DNA from: Salinisphaeraceae bacterium
GTDB taxonomy: Bacteria; Pseudomonadota; Gammaproteobacteria; Nevskiales; Salinisphaeraceae
Reading direction: 5' to 3'
DNA: 64,000 nucleotides
Assembly: GCA_002683405.1 (NCBI GenBank)
Contig: NYTH01000003.1
Location: 1-64,000, forward strand
Position numbers and translations under genes: made by a program. How positions within the stretch are numbered: the stretch's first letter is position 1; each line of letters starts with the position of its first letter. A model generated the notes under the pieces. The model was not told where the DNA came from and did no database searches. It was given only the letters and a program-made list of their open reading frames with translations. Positions 26,228-35,716 of the stretch are shown one piece after another.

Positions 26228-26326
26228 CTAAATCCGAAGCAGTCAGTAAGCACTGCTCGCGTGTTTGTCAGCTTTGGCTGTTATTCCAGCCCTTCTGTAA
26301 CCTCGGGTACGAATGCGGCAACCTGG

Positions 26327-29300
26327 CTACTGGTTACTCTCCCGGACACGGTGAAATATCTCTTCAGCAATATGCTCATGGGCGGCTGATCGAAACTCCC
26401 TGTCCGTCATTACGCGAGAAAAAATCTCTTCGTTGTTTTCCATACGGTCGATGAAAAGCTCGTCGAGCATGCGTTCCAGGAAGGCAGTGAAATTAGGCAG
26501 GTTGTTCGCTTTTGCCGCTTCGACGATCTTTTCATTCTCCTCAGCGCTGGCGCTTATCTGGTCGAAGAACAGTTGATCGGCTTCGGTGAAGTCGGTACCG
26601 AAGCGTTCATTCAGCTTGTCGACCAGCGAAGATAGCGCTACGGCTTCGTCCTTGACGCCACTGGTACCCACGTCTGTTGGCCCCTTCAAAGGATAGGCCT
26701 CACCCGTTCCCAGGTCGATGGAGCCTTCCGTCATCTGTTGCAGGCGGAAATAGCGCAAGGCTACCTCGTCATCCAGCGCGAATCCTTGGCCGTCACCCGG
26801 TGGGGGCAGCTTGGATAACAGGTTGCGGACAAAGGCGTAGAACTTCTCCAGTTCGCTATCCTGGTAGGGGATGATCTGCGATAGAAATGCGTAGAGGTTG
26901 CGGTAGGCTGTCACCTGGCCACGAAACTCCTCCTGCTCTGCTTCTTCGTGCTCACAGAACCGGGCAACAACAGCGTCGAGCACCGAATTCATCACGCGAT
27001 GATCCGAGGCCGTGTGATCGCGCTTGCGGCGATACCAGACTTCGGCGAAGGCATTCACATCATCCGGCGCGAAAATCGCCCACCCCAGCAGCTTATGCTG
27101 CAACGCGGACAACTGGTGGGGTTCGGCGTTCTCGCAGACCGGAGTTGCTTCGTAGTAGGGCTTGAAGGCCTGATAGATATCGTCTTCTTCATTGGCGAAA
27201 TCCAGCACGAAGGTGCGGGACTTTCCCGGGGCGACGCGATTGAGGCGCGACAGCGTCTGCACCGCCTGCACCCCGGCCAGCCGCTTGACTACATACATGG
27301 TCTGCAACAGCGGCTGGTCAAAACCGGTCTGGTACTTCTCCGCCACCAGCAACACACGGTAATCCTCGCGCTCGAAGGTTTCGGGCAGCTCGCTTTCAGC
27401 CAGTCCGTCGTTCATCGCCACTTCGGTATAGGCCGAGCCGGGATCGTCCGGATCCTCCACAGTGCCGGAGAATGCCACCAGCGAACGGATGCCACTGTAG
27501 CCGTTGTTCTTGATATAGCGGTCAAACGCCAGCTTGTATTTCACCGCTGCCAGGCGCGAGCCGGTGACCACCATGGCCTTGGCGCGCCCGCCCATCTCAC
27601 TGATTACATGCAGGCGGAAGTGCTCGACAATGACCGACACCACCTGATCGATGTTCACCGGGTGCAACTCCAGATAGCGGCTCAGGGCCTTGGCGGCCTT
27701 TTTCCGCGGCACCTCCGGATCGTTTTCCACCTGCTTGATCAGGCCGAAGAAGCGTTTGTAGGTCGTGTAGTTGGCCAGCACATCCATGATGAAGCCTTCC
27801 TCGATGGCCTGGCGCATGGAGTACTCGTGAAACGGGGATGCGCCGGAAGGGCCCGGCTCATCGAACAAGGCCTTGGTCTTGAACTTGGGCGTGGCGGTAA
27901 ATGCGAAGAAGCTCAGGTTCGGCTGCCGTGCCCGCTTGAGCGAATCGCGCAGAATGGCGGCCTTGGCTTCATCGGATAGTGAGTCGTCCTCTTCATCGGA
28001 CAACTGGGCCGCAATGGCGGCCTCGATGCCATCCTTGTTGAGCATGCCCCGCAGCTCGGTGGCCGTCTCGCCGCTTTGCGAGGAATGCGCCTCGTCCACG
28101 ATCACGGCAAAACGCTTGCCGGAGGTTCGGATTCTTACGCCTTCGCCCTTTTTCTCCAGCGTGGAAAGCGCCTGAGAAATGAAGGGGAACTTCTGCAGTG
28201 TCGTGATGATAATCGGTGTGCCGCCGGACAGCGCCTGGGCAAGCTGCTGGGTATTCTCGTCGATCTTCTCCACCACCCCGGTCTTGTGCTCGAACTGGTA
28301 GATGGTGTTCTGCAACTGCTGGTCCAGCACGCGCCGGTCGGTGACCACCACCACCGAGTGGAACACCTTCTGGTCGTCAGCATCGTGCAGGCTGGCCAGC
28401 CGGTGCGCCAGCCAGGCGATGGAATTGGACTTGCCGGAACCGGCCGAGTGCTGCACCAGATAGTTGTACCCCGAGCCATGGGTTTGCGCATGGCCAACCA
28501 GCTTGCGCACTGCATCGAGCTGGTGATAACGGGGAAAGATCATGGTTTCCTTGCGGATGGTGCGCGCACCCTTGTCGGTCTTGACCTGCCGTTCCTTCAC
28601 CTCCAGATGCATGAAGCGCTGGAGGATATCCATCAGGCTGTCCTTCTGCAGCACCTCATCCCACAGGTAATGGGTCTTCCAGTTGTTTTCCACCGGCGGA
28701 TTGCCCGCGCCGTGGTCCTGCCCGCGGTTGAAGGGCAGAAAGACCGTGTCCTTGCCTTTCAGGCGGGTGGTCATCCACACCTCGTCCGGGTCCACGGCAA
28801 AATGCACAAGCGCACGCTTCTTGAAGGCAAACAGCAGATCCCGTTCATCGCGGTCCTGCTTGTACTGCTTGACGGCATCCGCCGCTCGCTGGCCGGTGAG
28901 CGGGTTTTTCAGTTCTGCGGTGACGACTGGCAGGCCGTTCAGGCTCAGGGTCACATCGATAATGCAGCGGCGGCGCTGGTTTTTCGCCAAACCATCGGCC
29001 TTCTTCATCACCGAAGTAAAGGCCACCTGCCGGGTCACCGTCAGACGGTTCAGCGCATAGGCGGCGGCCGCCTCCGGGTTCATGCCCGAGTTGGGGCGAA
29101 AGTGCGCCAGCCGGAAGGTCTTGCCATAGCACTTGAAGCCATAGCGCAGCACATGCAGCGTGCCCTTGATGTCCAGCTCCTTGGCCAGGCTGTCGAGCAC
29201 GGTGGCGCGGGTTCTGTCGCCAAGCAGCGTTTCCAGTTGGCCCCATTTGGCCGCCTGACTGTCTTGCAGAAAACCGATAACGTCATCAGGGAACAGCGCC

Positions 29301-29404
29301 AGCGCCTCGTCATACTTATTCGCCGCGCGTTTTTCAAACCCCCCATCACGGCACAGACCCGCCTCGATGGCTATCTCGAACGCGGTTTCCGAATGGCCGG
29401 ACAT
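26327..29404 (-). CDS. hsdR: Type I restriction enzyme endonuclease subunit R
   Basis: A 1025-residue HsdR. The N-terminal nuclease domain carries VTAELKNP, the E-x-K of the PD-(D/E)xK fold. The translocase motor has Walker A HSAGSGKSNS and the DEAH box VDEAHSSQSG, followed by TATPKFKT and helicase motif VI-like TLSRLNRVAPGK. It cleaves and translocates DNA when recruited by HsdM/HsdS. The ATG at 29404 overlaps the stop of the PIN-like gene by one base (TGATG); the upstream ATG at 29491 would lie deep inside that gene. It is the last gene of the island operon. Confidence 0.95.
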   Translation of the reverse strand: MSGHSETAFEIAIEAGLCRDGGFEKRAANKYDEALALFPDDVIGFLQDSQAAKWGQLETLLGDRTRATVLDSLAKELDIKGTLHVLRYGFKCYGKTFRLAHFRPNSGMNPEAAAAYALNRLTVTRQVAFTSVMKKADGLAKNQRRRCIIDVTLSLNGLPVVTAELKNPLTGQRAADAVKQYKQDRDERDLLFAFKKRALVHFAVDPDEVWMTTRLKGKDTVFLPFNRGQDHGAGNPPVENNWKTHYLWDEVLQKDSLMDILQRFMHLEVKERQVKTDKGARTIRKETMIFPRYHQLDAVRKLVGHAQTHGSGYNYLVQHSAGSGKSNSIAWLAHRLASLHDADDQKVFHSVVVVTDRRVLDQQLQNTIYQFEHKTGVVEKIDENTQQLAQALSGGTPIIITTLQKFPFISQALSTLEKKGEGVRIRTSGKRFAVIVDEAHSSQSGETATELRGMLNKDGIEAAIAAQLSDEEDDSLSDEAKAAILRDSLKRARQPNLSFFAFTATPKFKTKALFDEPGPSGASPFHEYSMRQAIEEGFIMDVLANYTTYKRFFGLIKQVENDPEVPRKKAAKALSRYLELHPVNIDQVVSVIVEHFRLHVISEMGGRAKAMVVTGSRLAAVKYKLAFDRYIKNNGYSGIRSLVAFSGTVEDPDDPGSAYTEVAMNDGLAESELPETFEREDYRVLLVAEKYQTGFDQPLLQTMYVVKRLAGVQAVQTLSRLNRVAPGKSRTFVLDFANEEDDIYQAFKPYYEATPVCENAEPHQLSALQHKLLGWAIFAPDDVNAFAEVWYRRKRDHTASDHRVMNSVLDAVVARFCEHEEAEQEEFRGQVTAYRNLYAFLSQIIPYQDSELEKFYAFVRNLLSKLPPPGDGQGFALDDEVALRYFRLQQMTEGSIDLGTGEAYPLKGPTDVGTSGVKDEAVALSSLVDKLNERFGTDFTEADQLFFDQISASAEENEKIVEAAKANNLPNFTAFLERMLDELFIDRMENNEEIFSRVMTDREFRSAAHEHIAEEIFHRVRESNQ

Positions 29405-29928
29405 CAAGACCCGCCTTCCCACACAAACCGGGCTTCCAGTGCCTTCAGCATAAGAAACGTGTCTTGATATGCGACGCCAAACTGATTGCACACATCGGGC
29501 AGTAAAATTCGATTCTTGGAATCCGGGCTGGGCTGCTCCTGCGTCACCACAATCCCGCCATGGGCCATTGCATAGGCGACCAGCCAGCCGTCGGCCTCGG
29601 TTGCGAACTTGGCTTTGGCGCGGTCGAAATACTGGGGATGACGCTGTGCCCAGAGCATTATCTCGCTGTAAGCCTCAATCACGTCCTCTTCTTCGGTGCT
29701 GTCGAAGAAATCGGCAGGCACTTGGTTTTTAACCCACAGGACGAGGTCTTCGGTTTTTCTACCTGCCAACAGTTCACGCCGAACGGCGTCGATACTGCCG
29801 ACGCTTCCGCGCTGATAATGAAAAATCAGGCTATCCCAGAATCCGGGGCAGATATCGAAAGCGTAATACGCATTCTTCGCGGATATGAATACATCCGAAT
29901 CCACGATGTATTGGGGCAACGGGCTCAC
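29404..29928 (-). CDS. DUF4411 family PIN-like protein (putative toxin)
   Basis: A 174-residue protein beginning MSPLPQYIVDSDVFISAKN. The VDSDVFI strand end and later ATEADGWLVAYAMAHGG and VVTQEQP supply the acidic residues of a PIN-like nuclease. It matches the DUF4411 family, usually found next to an XRE-ImmA/IrrE gene, as here. The pair is thought to act as a toxin-antitoxin-like module, with this protein the probable RNase. It overlaps the upstream regulator gene by 4 bases and the downstream hsdR by one, so it is translationally locked into the RM operon. Confidence 0.82.
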   Translation of the reverse strand: MSPLPQYIVDSDVFISAKNAYYAFDICPGFWDSLIFHYQRGSVGSIDAVRRELLAGRKTEDLVLWVKNQVPADFFDSTEEEDVIEAYSEIMLWAQRHPQYFDRAKAKFATEADGWLVAYAMAHGGIVVTQEQPSPDSKNRILLPDVCNQFGVAYQDTFLMLKALEARFVWEGGS

Positions 29929-31079
29929 GGCAGGTCCAGCCCCAGGCGGCGCGCGTATTCCTGGAACGCACCGCCCTGCAACCCGGTGAGGTTATAGGCC
30001 TCCTGGAAGCCCACCCGGCCCTCTTTGGCCGCGCGTACCACCTGGGTTGCAAACAGCTTGCCCAGACGCGCGTTCTGGTTGTTGTAGAAGCTGCCGCCAT
30101 CGCTCGGTTTCTTTTGCCGGCGTTCCTCCCGGATATAGGCATGGTAGAACGCGAAGAACTCGTCGCGGCCCACCAGCCGCAGGTCCATTGCCCGGCGGCC
30201 CGCGACTATGGGGCTAATCTTGAACTGCCGGGCCAGGGTAAGAAACGGTTGTTCCGTACGGCTTGCCTCGCGCCAGCAGGCGCGTAATTCCTGCTCGGGA
30301 AGCAAAAATTCGGCCGCGGCCCGGTCGCAGAATGTTTCAACCGCGCCGTTGTCCGGGAATATGCCTGGAAAACCGGATACGCCTTCGCCTTCGGCGCCCA
30401 GCCAGATGTGCGCCAGCTCGTGCGCCAGGGTGAACATTTGCGCGGACTTGGCATCCGCCCCGTTTACAAAAATCAACGGTGCGTAGGAATCGGTTAGCGC
30501 AAAGCCCCGAAACTCTTCCACATTCAGCTTGCGATGGGTGTTATTGCCAACCACGCCGTTAATGACGGCCATGATGCCTATTTGCTCGATGGCGCGGCGC
30601 AGGGCATTCACCGCGTCCTGCCAGGTGCGTACCCCGGCCGCCCAGCCATCGCCCAGCCCGATAACTCGCCGCATTTCGCGGCCGACGGCATCAGGGTTAT
30701 CCGCCAGCCGCGCACTGCCGACGAATTCAAGCGGCTGTGCCTCGCGTTCCAGCCGTTCTTCACGCAGCCAGGCCTGGCGGCGTTGCATCGCGTAAATCGT
30801 ATCCAGCAAATCCGGTCCCGGTTGCTCAGGTATTTCGGCAGACAGTGTGCGGAAGTCCGGTATGGGGCTGCGTTCCTGCGGCGGGGCCGGCAGAAACAGA
30901 TAGCCCATGGGCACATGAGTGGCCTTGGCGAAATCCCCAAGCTGCTTGAAAGTGGGCCGCAGCGCGCCGCTTTCCCACTCCGCCAGTTTGGGAAAGCGCT
31001 TCGCCAGATCGCCCGGCGCCAGCCAGGCACGCTCGCGCGCCCATTGCAGCAGTTCCGGATTAACGGCAACGCGGGTCAT
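29925..31079 (-). CDS. XRE-type regulator with ImmA/IrrE metallopeptidase domain
   Basis: A 384-residue protein. The N-terminus is a helix-turn-helix of the XRE type (about residues 5-65, WARERAWLAPGDLAKRFPKL then FKQLGDFAKATHVPMGYLF). The ImmA/IrrE domain has the zinc motif HELAHIW at about residue 220, with a downstream acidic ligand region VETFCDRAAAEFLLP. Such proteins cleave repressors or serve as antitoxins for the adjacent PIN-like protein. It overlaps hsdS upstream and the DUF4411 gene downstream by 4 bases each. It may also autoregulate this operon. Confidence 0.88.
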   Translation of the reverse strand: MTRVAVNPELLQWARERAWLAPGDLAKRFPKLAEWESGALRPTFKQLGDFAKATHVPMGYLFLPAPPQERSPIPDFRTLSAEIPEQPGPDLLDTIYAMQRRQAWLREERLEREAQPLEFVGSARLADNPDAVGREMRRVIGLGDGWAAGVRTWQDAVNALRRAIEQIGIMAVINGVVGNNTHRKLNVEEFRGFALTDSYAPLIFVNGADAKSAQMFTLAHELAHIWLGAEGEGVSGFPGIFPDNGAVETFCDRAAAEFLLPEQELRACWREASRTEQPFLTLARQFKISPIVAGRRAMDLRLVGRDEFFAFYHAYIREERRQKKPSDGGSFYNNQNARLGKLFATQVVRAAKEGRVGFQEAYNLTGLQGGAFQEYARRLGLDLP

Positions 31080-32410
31080 GGGACGGTGTTTAGCTCCAGT
31101 TGGCCGGTGACGGCGGCGGTTATTAGGGCGGCGCGGTATTCTTCGAGGCTAGCAATGCTTTTCCTTACTTTTTTTACTGTGTCGTCGAAGGATGGCAAAA
31201 CCTTATCTAAGGCGTAAAGGATATCTAGCTGCTCATTTGTAGGCGGCACAGTGAGTAGCAGTAACGCAACGACAGAGGTGTTTAAACCGGAGAGTATTGC
31301 TCCTCGCTTTTGGACAGATATTTGCTCTTCTACAAACACCGACTCATGCAGTGAAAGAAGTGCCCACTCAGGCAGCAATTCTTTATGGCGAGGCCTGACT
31401 CTGATGGTATCGCTGTCAGCAATTCCCGGAACAATATTCCCTGGAACCCGTCGACAATTCCCAAGTGATCCTTTACGTGTGAGGACTAAGTCACCCTCTA
31501 TTATTTCATAGCGTTTAAGCGCTTTATATCGGTCGTATTCAACCCATCGACTACCTGAACTAAAGTCACCAGAGATCGTATTTTCCTGACCATACAACTT
31601 ATACCCGGTATCGTAATCGGGAAGATCAGTGAGCATTCCGCCGAATGGTCCCATTTGCAAACCGACACCATCCACAACCAATCGCTTCAGTGGAAGCACC
31701 TCCCAATGCGCCGGAATATCCCCCAGCCAGTCGATGCCGGAGGGTTTCATGGGGGCGTCGGGGTTCAGGCCCTTGGTGACGGCGCGGGTGATCAGGGACT
31801 GGCGCTTTTCGGCCAGCCGCTCCAGCAGGGCGCGCTTTTTTTCGATCAGGCCGTCGATGCAGGCGGTTTTTTCATCCAGAAACTGCGCGATGCGGCGTTG
31901 GGTTTCCAGGGGTGGTAATGGAGGCATCCAATCCTTGATAAAGCTCTCGTCAATTCGCTTTTGCCCGCCCGCACCGTACATCTCTGATTCGCCGATTTTT
32001 CGGAAATCGTCGGCAATAAACACATAAAACAGAAACCGACGATCAATTCCTGGACCTGGTCTAACTACATGCAGCTCAGTGGTCCCGAATCCAACACCGT
32101 TGGTCAGCCTCTCAGCAATAGCGCCTTTGCCATTCTCAAAGCACGGCGTGATCTTTGCGATACAAAGATCACCGTTCGCAAAGTAGGTATAGCCCTCATA
32201 GACATCCGCTAACTCACGGGTATCTCCAAGCTTCAGGCCGCCATTCTGGCCGACCGCGTCCATGGGAACGAAAGAAACAAGTTCGTCGGGTTCCATGGCA
32301 AGCCCGGATTTCTTTGGGTTAAGGCGAGCATCAAAACGAAGCCGGCGGCTCGTCCAGCCTTCTGGAAGATCGCCATACGCACTACGTGCCTTCTCTGCGA
32401 TCGACGTCAT
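31076..32410 (-). CDS. hsdS: Type I restriction-modification specificity subunit S
   Basis: A 444-residue HsdS with two target-recognition domains separated by a conserved helical spacer. The central region reads PLPPLETQRRIAQFLDEKTACIDGLIEKK in overlapping helical register, and the distal conserved region ends in ITAAVTGQLELN. It sets the bipartite DNA target of the methylase and nuclease. DNA here is clearly richer in A+T than the flanking chromosome, as is usual for exchanged specificity genes. It overlaps the chimeric RhuM gene (32407-32410) and the XRE-ImmA gene (31076-31079) by 4 bases each. Confidence 0.94.
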   Translation of the reverse strand: MTSIAEKARSAYGDLPEGWTSRRLRFDARLNPKKSGLAMEPDELVSFVPMDAVGQNGGLKLGDTRELADVYEGYTYFANGDLCIAKITPCFENGKGAIAERLTNGVGFGTTELHVVRPGPGIDRRFLFYVFIADDFRKIGESEMYGAGGQKRIDESFIKDWMPPLPPLETQRRIAQFLDEKTACIDGLIEKKRALLERLAEKRQSLITRAVTKGLNPDAPMKPSGIDWLGDIPAHWEVLPLKRLVVDGVGLQMGPFGGMLTDLPDYDTGYKLYGQENTISGDFSSGSRWVEYDRYKALKRYEIIEGDLVLTRKGSLGNCRRVPGNIVPGIADSDTIRVRPRHKELLPEWALLSLHESVFVEEQISVQKRGAILSGLNTSVVALLLLTVPPTNEQLDILYALDKVLPSFDDTVKKVRKSIASLEEYRAALITAAVTGQLELNTVP

Positions 32411-32868
32411 CCCGCTACCCCTTTCAACAGCCCGGCAATCTCTCCTTCCATCTCGGGGGTCTCCGTCTCGATCTTATCCAGCGGGCGCGGTGGCTTGTAG
32501 CCGTAAAAATGCCGGTTGAAGGGGATTTCATAGCCCGCCCACGCATCGCGCACATGGGGCAGCAGTTCACGGGCCATGCAGGCGTCAACGAGCCGATAGT
32601 GTTTCAGACGGCGGGAGATGTCGCGTTTGCCCTCGCGGCGAACTTGAAAGTACTGCTTACAAGTTGCCGCCTCATCCAGCTCGCCTTCGTCATAGATGGC
32701 TTTCAGATGCTGGGTCACGTTCTGCGGGGTGGTCTGGTACAACTCGGCGATCTGTGCCTGAGTCAGCCAGACGGTTTCACCTTCCAGCAGCACCCGAATG
32801 GCGCCGCCGCTGTCATCCCGGTAGATCAGCAGTTCGCCGTTGCCGTCGTGTTGCTGTTCATCCGTCAT
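32407..32868 (-). CDS. RhuM N-terminus fused to a duplicated HsdM C-terminus
   Basis: A 153-residue chimera. Residues about 10-90 are the N-terminal part of a RhuM-family protein (VLLEGETVWLTQAQIAELY, then NVTQHLKAIYDEGELDE), including its helix-turn-helix-like segment. From about residue 92 it switches to the C-terminus of HsdM: MARELLPHVRDAWAGYEIP, NRHFYGYKPPRPLD and EIAGLLKGVAG parallel the last 65 residues of the HsdM encoded just upstream. Full RhuM proteins are about 330 residues, so most of it is missing. Overlaps of 4 bases with hsdM and hsdS are kept. Function of the fusion is unknown. Confidence 0.85.
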   Translation of the reverse strand: MTDEQQHDGNGELLIYRDDSGGAIRVLLEGETVWLTQAQIAELYQTTPQNVTQHLKAIYDEGELDEAATCKQYFQVRREGKRDISRRLKHYRLVDACMARELLPHVRDAWAGYEIPFNRHFYGYKPPRPLDKIETETPEMEGEIAGLLKGVAG

Positions 32869-35042
32869 CCCACCAGTCCCTTCAAAAAGCCGGCAATCTC
32901 GCTTTCCAGTTCGGTGATTTCCGCTTCGATCTCATCCAGCGGGCGCGGCGGCTTATAGACGTAGAAATGCCGGTTGATTGGGATTTCGTAGCCCACCCTG
33001 GTTTTGCCGTAGTCCACCCAGGCGTCGGCCACATGAGGCAGCACTTCGCGCGTCATGTAGGCGTCGATGTCCTCGCGGAATGCGGCTACCAGGTCGTCAT
33101 TGGGTTTGTCCGGGCCGAATTGCATGGGCAGGGGCAGTTCGGTGCCTTCGGGCAAGGGGATGTTCTCGGTGTCGCGCAATTCGCTGTCCGGCTCTGGCCG
33201 GCCTTTGCTGTCGCGGCAGATTTCCGCGTTCGGGTCGCGTTCGCCCAGGGCGTTGAAGATCGCCTTTTTGATGGGCGCGGGGAGCTTCAGGCCGCGGGCC
33301 TTGGCAGCGTCGGCAAAGTCAGCATCGAAGGCGGCGCGGTCGTTGTACTGCCCGTTGCCGGCCAAACCAGCGAGCAGGGCGCGAATGGCCTTTTGCAGTC
33401 GCTGGCCTTCCACAATCTCTTTGGCGGCAGCCGCTTCATTCTTGCGCTTTTTCGAGGTCGCCAGATTGGCAAAGGCGGTTTGCTCATCCAGCAGCGCAAT
33501 GCGTTCGGGCGTGGCCTCGAAGTTCATGCGCAGGGGGCGCTCCACCGTCACCTTGAGGAAGCCGAACTCGCGGTTCTCGAACAGGCGAGAGACCACGCGG
33601 GTTTCGGCGCCGCCGTTGATTTTCACCTCGGCGGTTTCGCCATCCTGGTAGTTGCCATACAGGCGGGTCAGGTGGCGGATCTGGTCTTCGGTGATCTCGT
33701 TGCGCTTGTTGTTGAGGCTCTTCTTCATCTTCTGGAAGAATCGGGTGCCGTCGATCAGTTGCACCTTGCCGCGCCGATCCGGGGCCTTGCGGTTGGTCAC
33801 CAGCCAAACATAGGTAAAGATGCCGGTGTTGTAGAACAGTTGGTCGGGCAGCGCGACGATGGCATCGAGCCAGTCGTTCTCGATGATCCAACGGCGGATA
33901 TTCGACGGCCCGGAACCGGCATCCCCGGAAAACAGCGGCGAGCCGTTGAAAACGATGGCGATTTTGGAGCCGACGGCGTTTTCGTCGCCCTCCTTGTAGG
34001 GATGCATTTTGGCAATCATGTGTTGCAGGAACAGCAGGGAGCCATCGTTGATGGCCGGTAGCCCGGCGCCGAAACGCCCGGCGAAGCCCATTTCCTTGTG
34101 TTCCTTCTCGACGACGTTTTTCTGGTCTTTCCATTCCACGCCAAAAGGCGGATTGGCCAGCAGGTAGTGGAACTGTTGGCCCTCGAAGTCATCGCGGGTC
34201 TTGCCGTCGCCGAGGGTGTCGCCCAGCACGATGCGGCTGGTGTCTTCGTCCTTGATCAGCATGTCCGAACAGCAGATGGCCCAGGATTCGTCGTTGTACT
34301 CCTGGCCATATAGCCTCAAGTTGGCGGCACTATTTTGATCCAGAATGAATTTTTCAGACTCTGACAACATGCCGCCGGTACCGCAGGCCGGGTCGTAAAT
34401 GGTGCGGTAGATACCCGGCGTGTAGACATCCTGCTCCCCGGTGTAGACCAGGTTGGCCATCAGCCGGATCACCTCGCGCGGGGTAAAGTGATCCCCCGCC
34501 TCTTCGTTGGCCTGCTCATTGAAGCGCATCACCAGATGCTCGAACAGGTAGCCCATCTGCATGTTGTCGATGCGATCAGGATGCAGATCCACTTCCGTCA
34601 TTGCCTTGACGATGGTGAACAGGCGATTGCTGGCATCGAGTTTTTCGATCTGGTCGGTGAACTTGAAACGCTCGAATATGGCTCGTGCTGTAGGGGAGAA
34701 GCCATTGATATAGGCCACCAGATTGGGCGCGATGTTCTCCGAATCGCCCAGCAGTTTTTCGAAGGTGAACGGGCTGATGTTATAGAGCGGATGAGAGCGC
34801 TTCGGGTCTGCCGCCTTGCCAAGCAGCTTCTCCATCGCATTTTCGGGCATTGCCTGAGCGCGCAGCTTTTCATGCTGTTTCAAGACTGCGTCCTTTGTCG
34901 GCTCAAGAACGCAATCCAGACGACGTAGCACCACAATCGGCAGCATGACCAGGCGGTACTGAGGGGGACGGTAAGGGCCGCGAAGGCGGTTGGCGATTTC
35001 CCAGATATGGCCTTTTAGTTGGTCATGCAACAGCAAATTCAT
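32865..35042 (-). CDS. hsdM: Type I restriction-modification DNA methyltransferase subunit M
   Basis: A 725-residue N6-adenine methyltransferase. SAM-binding motif DPACGTGGML and catalytic NPPFGVEW are visible, after an HsdM N-terminal helical domain. A long C-terminal extension ends in YEIPINRHFYVYKPPRPLD and EIAGFLKGLVG, a tail that is duplicated on the next gene. It methylates the HsdS-defined site on both strands, protecting host DNA. It is the first gene of the six-gene island operon, so the promoter should lie in 35043-35200. Confidence 0.96.
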   Translation of the reverse strand: MNLLLHDQLKGHIWEIANRLRGPYRPPQYRLVMLPIVVLRRLDCVLEPTKDAVLKQHEKLRAQAMPENAMEKLLGKAADPKRSHPLYNISPFTFEKLLGDSENIAPNLVAYINGFSPTARAIFERFKFTDQIEKLDASNRLFTIVKAMTEVDLHPDRIDNMQMGYLFEHLVMRFNEQANEEAGDHFTPREVIRLMANLVYTGEQDVYTPGIYRTIYDPACGTGGMLSESEKFILDQNSAANLRLYGQEYNDESWAICCSDMLIKDEDTSRIVLGDTLGDGKTRDDFEGQQFHYLLANPPFGVEWKDQKNVVEKEHKEMGFAGRFGAGLPAINDGSLLFLQHMIAKMHPYKEGDENAVGSKIAIVFNGSPLFSGDAGSGPSNIRRWIIENDWLDAIVALPDQLFYNTGIFTYVWLVTNRKAPDRRGKVQLIDGTRFFQKMKKSLNNKRNEITEDQIRHLTRLYGNYQDGETAEVKINGGAETRVVSRLFENREFGFLKVTVERPLRMNFEATPERIALLDEQTAFANLATSKKRKNEAAAAKEIVEGQRLQKAIRALLAGLAGNGQYNDRAAFDADFADAAKARGLKLPAPIKKAIFNALGERDPNAEICRDSKGRPEPDSELRDTENIPLPEGTELPLPMQFGPDKPNDDLVAAFREDIDAYMTREVLPHVADAWVDYGKTRVGYEIPINRHFYVYKPPRPLDEIEAEITELESEIAGFLKGLVG

Positions 35043-35334
35043 ACTATCTAAAATCCTGACGTTTTTAGCGGAGGGCTTGGTAAGGCCTGCAACACCCTTT
35101 GTTGTCAGCCCGGCAGACTAACCCATATCTTTAAATTATTTTGGCAAGCGGACTCCCGTAAAATTGATAACGCTGGAAGCGTTCTCTGATCGTACTTGCT
35201 AGTTCAGGGCTTCGATCCCCTACAGCTAGGCCATAAAGGGCTGAGGCCCGTAGATAGCCGAGCATCAACACGCAGGCACGGGCGGGAGCGAGCGAAAGCG
35301 AGGCCGGAGGACAGTGCACTGGGATGTGCGCTTC

Positions 35335-35421
35335 AACCTACGACCCGGCTCGTGAACGCGAGGCTAGGCGATTTGCCCGGCTCGTTGATCTGAAAAGAGT
35401 GGTGGGCTCGGTAGGGCTCGA
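35335..35421. repeat. Middle copy of the tRNA-end direct repeat
   Basis: This copy runs from AACCTACGACCCGG to GGTAGGGCTCGA and carries the tRNA 3' terminus with one change (GGGCTCGG for GGGCCCGG). It starts 160 bases before the equivalent point of the intact-tRNA copy, with which it shares GTGAACGCGAGGCTAGGCG. After GGCTCGA it diverges from the tRNA, so it is a remnant, perhaps an older integration event. Confidence 0.7.
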
Positions 35422-35472
35422 CAAATTCGTCGGGAACGAATTTGGACTGCCGCAGGCAGGCCCCGAAGGGGC

Positions 35473-35636
<164 letters not shown>

Positions 35637-35716
35637 ACAACGGTCAGGATTCTACCAGCGTGTCGCCAAAAAGGGTTAGGCTCGGCGGCTTAGAAACTGC
35701 CTGCGCGCGGAGGAGC

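Larger units (their letters stand above)
25761..26326. other. Intergenic region at left edge of the RM island
   Basis: This 566-base gap has two parts. Positions 25761-25982 are GC-rich and hold nothing I can name; this should include the porin promoter. From about 26091 the sequence becomes markedly AT-rich, marking the island. A tRNA-end direct repeat (25983-26090) sits at the junction. A small hairpin GCTTCG-N7-CGAAGC lies at 26222-26240. No intact gene is seen. Confidence 0.6.

Noticed and set aside
26091-35334. Search for an integrase, transposase or relaxase in the RM island
   Set aside because: All genes are accounted for by the RM operon and its inserted genes; the remaining gaps are too small for an intact integrase.
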